Source: Unio delphinus
Taxonomy: Eukaryota; Mollusca; Bivalvia; Unionida; Unionidae
Direction: 5' to 3'
NCBI GenBank assembly: GCA_029339505.1
Contig: JAQISU010000134.1
Span: 1,786,001-1,850,000 of the forward strand
DNA length: 64,000 nt
How positions within the stretch are numbered: the stretch's first letter is position 1; the number at the start of each line of letters is the position of its first letter. Positions 10,808-17,681 of the stretch are shown here, piece by piece. The translations under genes were made by a program, and so were the position numbers. Below the pieces are notes generated by a model, which was not told the DNA's origin, ran no database searches, and was given only the letters and a program-made list of their open reading frames with translations.

Positions 10808-11139
10808 CAAAACTCCCTGGAACCCCATGGGCAAAATACCCCGGAGAAAAACACCTTCCAGGGTATAGTTATTGTGGACCGGGAACAAGACTTGATATCA
10901 GACTCAATGATCAAAATCAGCCCCGACCCGGTGAGGAACCAATAAACGCTATTGATAAGGCCTGTCACCTTCATGATGTATCTTATAAAAGCAGTAATCT
11001 GCAGCACAGGCATCTAGCAGATGTGAAATTAATTCATGCGTTGAATTCTATCACTGATAAATCCTTCAAAGAAAAATTGGCTTCATTTTTGATAAAATCG
11101 GCAATGAAAAGTAAATTGATGTTAGGTGCTGGTAATTAA
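10747..11139 (+). CDS. Phospholipase A2 domain (parvovirus VP1u-like), -1 frame
   Basis: This open frame has no ATG at its start and was recognised from motifs: a calcium-binding loop YCGPGT (10870-10887) and the catalytic block DKACHLHDVSY with the His-Asp pair at 10972-10977. This is the arrangement of secreted and parvoviral PLA2. In viruses such domains breach endosomal membranes during entry, so the likely role is in the virion. The frame ends at 11137-11139 with MLGAG just before the stop, which fits the adenain consensus. It lies in the -1 frame relative to the DUF5679 ORF that overlaps its start. Expression would need a frameshift at the A9 run (10771-10779), unless the run is one base off through mutation or sequencing error. 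Confidence 0.8.
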   Translation, partial: TQGTQGTFKKKRGGDIAAKLAKLPGTPWAKYPGEKHLPGYSYCGPGTRLDIRLNDQNQPRPGEEPINAIDKACHLHDVSYKSSNLQHRHLADVKLIHALNSITDKSFKEKLASFLIKSAMKSKLMLGAGN

Positions 11140-11146
11140 TAGCAAC

Positions 11147-12109
11147 ATGGAATCTATTTACTATTCCCCAAGAGGATACTGGAAGGGTAACGCTGCAATC
11201 AGTAAACTCGCTAGCGCCGCAAAAGTGAAAAAAACCACTGCGGCTCATTGGTTATCCAAACAGGCACTATGGCAAATTTATCTACCACCGCCTAAACAAA
11301 TTCAATTCTCGCATTTTGATGTAACCGGACCCAATGAAGTTCATCAGGCTGATATATTATTTCTGCCACATGATCGTGGTTACAAATATGCGTTAACTGT
11401 AGTTGATATTGCAAGTCGATACAAAGAAGCAGAACCGTTAAAAACAAAATCGGCCACTGAAGTCGCTTCTGCATTTGAAAGGATTTATCGACGAGGTCCT
11501 CTGCACTGGTCAAATCTGTTACAAGTTGACCCGGGCAAGGAATTTCAGGGTGCAGTGTTATCTACAATGAAATATCACAATGTCGCTATCAGACGAGGGC
11601 ATACTGCACTGCATCGTGATCAGGCCATTGTAGAACGGTTTAATAAAACCCTTGCTGAGCGGTTATTTGGATATCAATATGCAAAAGAATTCATCCAAGA
11701 AAAAAGATCCCGTGAATGGGTGAAGAGATTACCAGGTGTAGTTACCGCACTGAATAACGAGATTACTAGAACCATCAACATGAAACCTATCAACGCGATT
11801 AAAAAGAAGTCGATACCTGAAAAACCACAAAAAGATTTCCCTAGAAACGCTAGCGTTTCCCAACCAATTCTTGGTAGTAATGTCATTGTGAGGTACTTAT
11901 ACGAACCAGGAGAGCTTGAAGGGGATAGAAAAAGGGCTACTGATCCTATTTGGAGCGTCACTACGCATAAGATATCTAGTATAACACGATCTACGGGTAG
12001 ACTTCCAATCTATAAACTGGATTCAACTGCCCCTCAGCGTGGGTTTACTAGACAACAATTACAAGTGATACCCGAGGATACTCAATTGCCACCCCATGGT
12101 CTTAACTAG
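11147..12109 (+). CDS. Polinton RVE-family integrase (F54H12.3-like)
   Basis: A 320-aa retroviral-type integrase that would insert the element. The N-terminus YYSPRGYWKG and HWLSKQALWQIYLPPP are typical of the metazoan F54H12.3-like group. Catalytic triad: D69 (HQADILF), D128 (LQVDPG) and E163 (AIVERFNKTL), giving a D,D(34)E spacing. The C-terminal part VIVRYLYEPGELEG...ATDPIWS is the usual SH3-like tail. The first ATG that keeps the conserved start is 11147, 8 nt after the PLA2 stop. The linker at about residues 233-240 contains the peptide RNASVS, encoded by the palindrome at 11844-11859. The stop overlaps the convergent HNH ORF by 8 bp. Confidence 0.93.
   Translation: MESIYYSPRGYWKGNAAISKLASAAKVKKTTAAHWLSKQALWQIYLPPPKQIQFSHFDVTGPNEVHQADILFLPHDRGYKYALTVVDIASRYKEAEPLKTKSATEVASAFERIYRRGPLHWSNLLQVDPGKEFQGAVLSTMKYHNVAIRRGHTALHRDQAIVERFNKTLAERLFGYQYAKEFIQEKRSREWVKRLPGVVTALNNEITRTINMKPINAIKKKSIPEKPQKDFPRNASVSQPILGSNVIVRYLYEPGELEGDRKRATDPIWSVTTHKISSITRSTGRLPIYKLDSTAPQRGFTRQQLQVIPEDTQLPPHGLN
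11844..11859. repeat. Palindrome GAAACGCTAGCGTTTC, copy 1
   Basis: Perfect 16-bp palindrome within the integrase gene, encoding RNASVS in the linker before the C-terminal domain. Confidence 0.9.
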
Positions 12110-12371
12110 CACCCTTGCGTCTATTGCACTCAAGACAAGTCAACATCACATTATTTCTGACATGACCGAGATTGTTATTTTTTCTGTCTACGGTGAATTG
12201 GCGAGGATCCTTATCCGAATACTGCCAACGCATTATACAATTGCAACTTGCGCAGTGATTATTCTGTTGTTTCTTCAAAGTAATTATTAATTCAGCATCA
12301 ATATCAAATTCTCGTTGTTTTTTTTTGTCCTGTTGTTTGTAACCGGAGAGTTTTTTTATCAATAATATCAT
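12102..12371 (-). CDS. HNH-like zinc nuclease domain, frame-shifted from polymerase-helicase
   Basis: An 89-aa ORF with an HNH/treble-clef pattern: CASC at 40-43, FTVDRKNNNLGH at 59-70, and TCLECNRRK at 78-86. The first His of HNH is replaced by the Asp of VDR, as I recall for Polinton-type versions. It overlaps the end of the 1221-aa polymerase-helicase ORF by 68 nt in another frame. In relatives this domain follows the helicase in the same frame. Here the frames would connect near an A7 run (plus-strand T7 at 12351-12357). It is either a separately started small protein (ATG 12369-12371) or a C-terminal domain detached by a one-base indel. Confidence 0.7.
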   Translation of the reverse strand: MILLIKKLSGYKQQDKKKQREFDIDAELIITLKKQQNNHCASCNCIMRWQYSDKDPRQFTVDRKNNNLGHVRNNVMLTCLECNRRKGAS

Positions 12372-15300
12372 CTATTGTGGTGTCATTATCATCGCCAATG
12401 ATTTCATCATCGCCACCAATGATTTCATCATCGAAGACAATTCTTCGAAGTTGATTTATTTTTCGTACTCTAGACACTGCGAGATAGACTAAATTCGACC
12501 ATTCTATGCGATTATCTACCATCCAAAGAGTTGTATCCGATATAGTCAATCCCTGTGAAGAATGTATCGTCGCTGCATAACCTAGCGTCCACGGGGATTT
12601 ATTAGCACGCAATGCATCTTCAACAACATTGATATCAACCAGCACAATATCATTTAATACTAAATTCTGTTTTTTACTTTGTCCTGGAATATCAACTTCG
12701 ATGTTCTGTTTTCGCGTATCCGATGGCCTATAACAAAGAGGCACTGGAAGTGTTGCAAATTTTTGTTTATGCAATTCAAATAACTTCATCTGAAGTGTGT
12801 CCCTGACTATTTTTCTACTTGCAATGATTAAATCATTTGGTCTCCACGCTTCCCAAAACTCATTCATGGGAGTTTCCGAAATTATTTCACGGGTTATTTC
12901 ACACTGGATTCTATCCGGTTGTAATCTAATTAGTTTCTTCAATTCTTTTAATTCATTATCAAGTGATCTGTGATCGGTATCAATTTCTTCATAATAGTCT
13001 ACAAAACCCTTTAGCCATTCATGGGGGGATGCACCGACAAATGGTGGTGGTTGGCCGTGATCACCGCACATAAAGATTTTTGTATTCTTCAATAACAACC
13101 ACTCAAGAAATATTTTTAAGACATCTTCTGACACTGTGTCTATTTCATCCCAAATCATGATTTCAGGAATAAATTTCTCTCCCATGCGCTCAGGAGTCCA
13201 TTTATCTCCCTTCCATCGGAAAAAGCTGTGATAAGTGCAGGCATTTACCCCTCTCTGTATCATTTCTCTTGCAAGTCTATGAGTTGGTGTTAGCACAATC
13301 ATGTTAGAAACGCTAGCGTTTCTACGGAATAACTCAATTGCCCGGGTTGTTTTTCCTGACCCACCACAGCCGTTTAAATAAACTGTTTTATACAGGCATA
13401 TTGGATCAGAAATCGGTGGTGCACTAGAAAATTCTGAACACTGATTGCTTTCTAAGTAATTATTTTCAATGGTAACATCTGCTGATTGAATATAATCATG
13501 AATCATTTCTTTCTTAATTCTCCATGATCCCCATTTCTCGTTGCCAGTAGCCTTAAAATCAGCCATTTTGCTATTTATGTAAAATGAGTCAGTGGCAACT
13601 CTAACTGCGGTGGTAGGAAATCTATTGATCATTGAAAACAGATTGATAGAAGCATAACCAAGCATAGAAGCTCTCAAATGTGTGTACTGCGGATGGTATC
13701 CATCATTGTAGGTAACAATTGTACCCAATTTGGTTCCATCGGACATAAATGCGTCCTTACGATTGACATATAGGCCCTTATTCGTTAAATCCGCCATTAC
13801 AAAATCGTATTCAGCGTTGTCTATAATCAATCGTGAAGAATATTTCGTATTATCATCTTTGCCGCCTTGGGTAAATTTACCGATTATTCTTCGTCCAAGA
13901 TTTTTTGCTTCATTGTTTCTGATTTCAAATAACTGTCTGGACCAATCCATGATTTGTTGTTCATTAAAATCAGGAAACAGTTTTCGCTCTTCGCTAATTA
14001 TTTTTTCTAGATCAGGTTGTGGTAACCAGACTGATTTCTGTGCCCGATAGGATATAACTGCTTCACTGACAATTAATGATTTTAACATTTTACAATCAAG
14101 CATATATCTCAATAGCACTATTGGCATCCAGTGTTTTTCAGACATGTGTTTACCAATCCAAAGATAACTACACGGATGAAGTCCTTCAGCCATTTCAAAT
14201 GATACCACACAAGCGAATCCGGTTAAATCAAAATCAGGAAGTGGTCCATTAATAGCAACACGGGTCATTTCGTGTGTAGGGTGTCCAAATCGTTTGAAAT
14301 ATTTCTCGCATTCTCCATACCCAAGAAAACTTCCTGGATAACACGCAATCATATCAACGGAAATAACGGAATCAGAGGTGTATTTTGTGTTCCATAATCC
14401 GCCGTGGCTGTATTCAAGACAGGATAATTTGACATCTGATAAAAACTCACTTCGTGTTGGTTTCCACGCGTTTTTCTTTCTAGCAAAATGTGCTGCAATG
14501 GATGGTACTGTAAAACAGTTTGCTAATAATTGATCGTCTTCTTCTCCGTCCTCAGAAAACTCACTAGCTAGTTGTTTCATTTGATTCTGCAGTTCTTCAG
14601 TACGGTATAATTCTCCGTTAGGCCTTACAAACTGATCAAATCTGCATTCCTCGTCTGAATTACTATGAAATAGCCACGCTGACACAGGATCGTTTTTACT
14701 CAAATGGTAAATAGCATCAAATAATTTCTGCTCTGAAAAAAACTCTTCGGTTTGGGATAGATATTTTACGGTTCTATCCCGTGGAAATATTGTTACTGCA
14801 GATGACCACGCGTGCGCGTTATGATCAATAATTTCAATGGGAGCCCCCTGTGATTTATATTTCGATTCGTATAATACTTCTCCGGTGATTGTTCTTACCG
14901 ATATTGGAAATCTTAATGATTTTTCTAATTTAGTTATATCCTGAATTGTTGCTCCATGCTCTTTTACCGTGAACTCCCACTCGGTTATTTTTTTTCGTCT
15001 TAGATCAGTTAGTTTATTTCCCCGGGACGCATTTGTGAAGTGTTCTATTATTCGTTCTGCTACACAATTGAGCCCTGTCGAATATTTCATGGGTGCTAGT
15101 TTTGAAATATCAGGTTTTTCATTGAGCGGATAGATCCCGTAAACAACTGCTGTGACAGGATAAGATCTTTCGTAGTAGGGTTTATCAATTCCGGTCAAAA
15201 TTCCCGGTTTGGAATCCTGATTCACGGTGACAGTTTTTTTGCCCCTGAGAATGGGTTCAAATTTATCCCTAATAATCCATTTGCCATCCTCACGGATAAC

Positions 15301-15969
15301 GAATTTGATTCGGAAAAAATGACTTTTTTCCCCAACACGTGAAATGATCGCTGCTGCCTTTTCATCATTCATGGTAGCGTCAACAACACCATCAATTCGA
15401 AATGTTGACCAACAATAAGATGCTCCATCACGCTTGAATTCATTAAAACAGTCTCTGATGGGTTTATCAAGAATTTTATTCTTGGGTGTATTAGAAACTA
15501 TATCAAGATTGAATTGAGCATCCTTCCATGATGATCTCATGTTTCCGTCTATTGGGCGTTTGTTACGCTTTTTGGGTCTATCGAGATTAAATCTAGGATT
15601 GATTTTCAATAATCTCTTAAACTCTTTCATGTTTCCGTCTCTTGGACGTTTTTGACGTTTTTTTGGTCTATCGATATTAAATTTAGGATTGATTTTCAAT
15701 AATCTCTTAAACTCTTTCATGTTTCCGTCTCTTGGACGTTTGTTACGTTTGTTTCCGTCTATTGGACGTTTTTTGGGTCTATCGAGATTAAATCTAGGAT
15801 TGATTTTTAATAATCTCTTAAACTCTTTCATGTTTCCGTCTCTTGGACGTTTTTGACGTTTTTTGGGTCTATCGAGATTAAATCTAGGATTGATTTTCAA
15901 TAATCTCTTGAACTCTCTATCGGTATTGATTTTAGCATTTTTCGAAGTCAATCTCTTGAACTCCTTCAT
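12304..15969 (-). CDS. Type B DNA polymerase fused to SF1 helicase
   Basis: A 1221-aa replication protein. Residues ~1-145 are a Lys/Arg-rich tandem repeat (KEFKRLLKINPRFNLDRPKK units). Residues ~160-500 hold the N-terminal polymerase region, where I cannot place the exonuclease motifs. Polymerase motif A is SVDMIACYP (D539), motif B is RRIIGKFTQGG (~693-703), and motif C is VATDSFY (D794), as in Polinton protein-primed PolB. The helicase follows: Walker A GCGGSGKT (867-874), motif II DEID (941-944), GDHGQ (969-973), YAATIHSSQGLT (1131-1142) and YLAVSRVR (1162-1169), resembling Pif1/RecD-type SF1. It starts 24 bp from the divergent gene at 15994. RNASVS at 883-888 is encoded by the palindrome at 13305-13324. 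Confidence 0.9.
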   Translation of the reverse strand: MKEFKRLTSKNAKINTDREFKRLLKINPRFNLDRPKKRQKRPRDGNMKEFKRLLKINPRFNLDRPKKRPIDGNKRNKRPRDGNMKEFKRLLKINPKFNIDRPKKRQKRPRDGNMKEFKRLLKINPRFNLDRPKKRNKRPIDGNMRSSWKDAQFNLDIVSNTPKNKILDKPIRDCFNEFKRDGASYCWSTFRIDGVVDATMNDEKAAAIISRVGEKSHFFRIKFVIREDGKWIIRDKFEPILRGKKTVTVNQDSKPGILTGIDKPYYERSYPVTAVVYGIYPLNEKPDISKLAPMKYSTGLNCVAERIIEHFTNASRGNKLTDLRRKKITEWEFTVKEHGATIQDITKLEKSLRFPISVRTITGEVLYESKYKSQGAPIEIIDHNAHAWSSAVTIFPRDRTVKYLSQTEEFFSEQKLFDAIYHLSKNDPVSAWLFHSNSDEECRFDQFVRPNGELYRTEELQNQMKQLASEFSEDGEEDDQLLANCFTVPSIAAHFARKKNAWKPTRSEFLSDVKLSCLEYSHGGLWNTKYTSDSVISVDMIACYPGSFLGYGECEKYFKRFGHPTHEMTRVAINGPLPDFDLTGFACVVSFEMAEGLHPCSYLWIGKHMSEKHWMPIVLLRYMLDCKMLKSLIVSEAVISYRAQKSVWLPQPDLEKIISEERKLFPDFNEQQIMDWSRQLFEIRNNEAKNLGRRIIGKFTQGGKDDNTKYSSRLIIDNAEYDFVMADLTNKGLYVNRKDAFMSDGTKLGTIVTYNDGYHPQYTHLRASMLGYASINLFSMINRFPTTAVRVATDSFYINSKMADFKATGNEKWGSWRIKKEMIHDYIQSADVTIENNYLESNQCSEFSSAPPISDPICLYKTVYLNGCGGSGKTTRAIELFRRNASVSNMIVLTPTHRLAREMIQRGVNACTYHSFFRWKGDKWTPERMGEKFIPEIMIWDEIDTVSEDVLKIFLEWLLLKNTKIFMCGDHGQPPPFVGASPHEWLKGFVDYYEEIDTDHRSLDNELKELKKLIRLQPDRIQCEITREIISETPMNEFWEAWRPNDLIIASRKIVRDTLQMKLFELHKQKFATLPVPLCYRPSDTRKQNIEVDIPGQSKKQNLVLNDIVLVDINVVEDALRANKSPWTLGYAATIHSSQGLTISDTTLWMVDNRIEWSNLVYLAVSRVRKINQLRRIVFDDEIIGGDDEIIGDDNDTTIDDIIDKKTLRLQTTGQKKTTRI
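13305..13324. repeat. Palindrome TAGAAACGCTAGCGTTTCTA, copy 2
   Basis: Perfect 20-bp palindrome within the helicase part of the polymerase-helicase gene, between the Walker A helix and the next strand. Read on the minus strand it encodes RNASVS, the same peptide as copy 1. Confidence 0.9.
15538..15968. repeat. In-frame ~90-bp tandem repeats at the polymerase 5' end
   Basis: Four near-identical units plus a partial one, each carrying GTTTCCGTCTCTTGGACGTT and GGATTGATTTTCAATAATCT on the plus strand. They encode the basic KEFKRLLKINPRFNLDRPKK repeats of the polymerase N-terminus. High identity between units points to recent expansion or gene conversion. Confidence 0.9.
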
Positions 15970-15993
15970 GCTATATAAAAAACAAACATTTAA
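15970..15993. promoter_or_regulatory. Divergent promoter with TATA box
   Basis: Only 24 bp separate the polymerase start (minus, ATG at 15967-15969) from the Cys-rich gene start (plus, 15994). The spacer contains CTATATAAAA, a good TATA box for the plus strand. If it is the plus-strand promoter, the transcript must have almost no leader. Confidence 0.45.
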
Positions 15994-16389
15994 ATGAAAG
16001 TTTTATGTATAATGAATCACTGCAAATGGCTCATGATGGGAAATGTAACCCCGTGTAACAAATCATGCAGAAAAAATGAGTACTGTAGGTATCATATGCA
16101 AAGTTTTCGACGTGGAAGTCTTGGTCCGTTACCCTGTATTCGATGTGGGGTTGGGGTTAAGGGAAGATCACAATTGTGTAGTGATTGTGGTGGTAAGCGA
16201 TATAGGGAATTGAAGCGTTATTATGATAAAAGAATAAAAAATGGACAATCCATCAGAAATTATGACCCTGAAAAAGCCCTTGACCCTGACAACATCAAGG
16301 ATAAAATCATAAGAACCCCGCAAGACTATATCGAAAGATTTTCCAGTGATGTAATTATTGAACCAAACACTGAATTAGACAAACAATAG
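15994..16389 (+). CDS. Cys-rich zinc-binding protein, unknown function
   Basis: A 131-aa protein. The first half holds a CNKSCRKNEYCRYH cluster (C21, C25, C31, H34) and a zinc-ribbon-like CIRC...CSDC pair (C48/C51, C62/C65), followed by a basic helix (RYRELKRYYDKRIKNG) and an acidic tail. This suggests a nucleic-acid-binding role, perhaps in early regulation, but I do not recognise a named family. It starts the rightward gene block, is followed after 10 bp by the homing endonuclease gene, and diverges from the polymerase gene. Confidence 0.6.
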   Translation: MKVLCIMNHCKWLMMGNVTPCNKSCRKNEYCRYHMQSFRRGSLGPLPCIRCGVGVKGRSQLCSDCGGKRYRELKRYYDKRIKNGQSIRNYDPEKALDPDNIKDKIIRTPQDYIERFSSDVIIEPNTELDKQ

Positions 16390-16399
16390 AATAGTATAT

Positions 16400-16894
16400 A
16401 TGGACCAAGAATTCAGACCACATCCAGTGATTACAAAATATGAAGCATCCAGTGATGGTACTGTCAGAAACCGTAGACTAAAGAAACCGGTCGGTGTTGT
16501 GAATAATCAAGGGTATTTGAAGTTTACTGTTGGAAAGAAAAATTATCTCATTCATCGTTTCGTATTTGAATGTTTTAATGGATTGATCAAAGATGGTTTT
16601 GTTATTTATCACAAGGATTCTAATCCAAAGAATAATTCTGTATCAAATCTGCAGGCTATCACACTGAGTGAGAATTCCAAACGAGGAAGAGCTGGCACTT
16701 GCAAAACGGGTTGGAAGAGACCTGTGACATCTTTGAATACAACAACTAATGAAGAAAAAATATTTCAATCATTATATGAAGCCGGTAAATTTTTCGATAT
16801 TTGTGGACCGTCAGTACGAAAAGTTGCAGAGGGGGTTTATCGATCGGCTATTTCAAAAAAGACGGGGCAAAAAGTTCAATTTAGTTATGTCTAA
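16400..16894 (+). CDS. NUMOD4-HNH-NUMOD1 homing endonuclease
   Basis: A 164-aa free-standing endonuclease. An N-terminal NUMOD4-like segment (YEASSDGTVRNRRLKK, about 14-29) is followed by an HNH domain (IHRFVFECFNG, then VIYHKDSNPKNNSVSNLQ at 68-85 with H71 and Asn residues), and a C-terminal NUMOD1 DNA-binding segment (IFQSLYEAGKFF...VRKVAEGVYRSA). Such proteins cut cognate DNA lacking the insertion and spread selfishly in phages and large DNA viruses. Here it has no intron or intein around it. TATATA lies just before the start (about 16393-16398). Its stop overlaps the next ATG by one base (TAATG at 16892-16896). Confidence 0.88.
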   Translation: MDQEFRPHPVITKYEASSDGTVRNRRLKKPVGVVNNQGYLKFTVGKKNYLIHRFVFECFNGLIKDGFVIYHKDSNPKNNSVSNLQAITLSENSKRGRAGTCKTGWKRPVTSLNTTTNEEKIFQSLYEAGKFFDICGPSVRKVAEGVYRSAISKKTGQKVQFSYV

Positions 16895-17295
16895 TGCGTC
16901 ATAATTTCCAATTAGAGATATGTCATTCTTATAGAATAATGAATTCTGAAAACATGAATAGCATCATAGTTGAAATAGCAAAATTGAAAAATCAGGATAT
17001 CAAACTATCAGATGGATTAAATCCTGACCAAATTGTGTCTGATTTTCAGGATATAGAATACGGAGTTAGCACTAACAAGTATATGCTACCAAAGAAATAT
17101 GCACTCATCAAAAAAATTCAGAATTCTATTAAAGACTCTCTTTCATTTTCCAGTGACATCAGTGTGTTCGTCCCGTTGTATGCTATCGTAGAGGGAATAC
17201 GAAAAGAATTAGGTAACGAATACGAATTGAAAAAAGAAGTCAACTCTAAAATTAGAAACCTACGAGCATTAATTCAGGAAAATGAACAATTTTGA
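16894..17295 (+). CDS. Hypothetical Polinton protein (133 aa)
   Basis: The ORF starts at an ATG overlapping the stop of the endonuclease gene; an in-frame ATG at 16939 is an alternative start. The product is predicted helical, with charged stretches (KLKNQDIKLSDGLNPDQIV, IRKELGNEYELKKEVNSKIR) and no Cys, signal or membrane segment. I do not recognise it. Position and strand place it in the same transcription unit as the endonuclease. Codon use looks like its neighbours. Confidence 0.5.
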   Translation: MRHNFQLEICHSYRIMNSENMNSIIVEIAKLKNQDIKLSDGLNPDQIVSDFQDIEYGVSTNKYMLPKKYALIKKIQNSIKDSLSFSSDISVFVPLYAIVEGIRKELGNEYELKKEVNSKIRNLRALIQENEQF

Positions 17296-17299
17296 CTGA

Positions 17300-17385
17300 C
17301 CGACCATTAATCATTTTTTGATTGCCCGACTCTTATCATTTTTTGATTGCCCGATTATTTATCATTTTTTTTAGCCGACCCTCAG
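17300..17385. repeat. Short direct repeats TATCATTTTTTGATTGCCCGA
   Basis: Three imperfect ~28-bp units (…ATCATTTTTTGATTGCCCGA) just after the stop of the 133-aa ORF and before the hairpin repeats. T-rich, possibly 3'-end or spacer material. Confidence 0.7.
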
Positions 17386-17434
17386 AGGGATGTCAAAAAT
17401 AGATGGACGATGTGTCAGATTGGTCAAAACTAGA

Positions 17435-17489
17435 ATGTTGAAACTATCAGTATTATTTTATTTATATACAATTTTGATACTTTCAACAT
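17435..17489. other. Hairpin repeat 1
   Basis: A 15-bp stem, ATGTTGAAACTATCA (17435-17449) against TGATACTTTCAACAT (17475-17489), with one C-C mismatch and an AT-rich 25-nt loop containing TTATATACAAT. It lies upstream of the virion gene block. A related hairpin follows at 17564-17618. Confidence 0.8.
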
Positions 17490-17563
17490 CAATGATAGAG
17501 CTGTCAAAACAATCAAATAACACTTCCATGACCGTATCAAAAATCATCCGACATGTAACAAAA

Positions 17564-17618
17564 GTGGGGAAACTCACAGCATTATTTATTTTATATACAA
17601 TTATGTGACTTTCCCCAT
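17564..17618. other. Hairpin repeat 2
   Basis: Stem GTGGGGAAACTCACA (17564-17578) against TGTGACTTTCCCCAT (17604-17618), with the same C-C mismatch position and a loop containing TTATATACAAT. Four stem pairs differ from hairpin 1 on both arms. Each hairpin is followed by the same ~36-bp block starting AACACTTCCATGACCGTATC (about 17519 and 17648). Confidence 0.8.
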
Positions 17619-17681
17619 CATTGATAGAAGGTGTCTCACGATGAAATAACACTTCCATGACCGTATCAAAAATCATCTGAC

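Noticed and set aside
13730..14050. 106-aa plus-strand ORF opposite the polymerase gene
   Set aside because: Shadow of the polymerase coding strand, whose motifs are clear.
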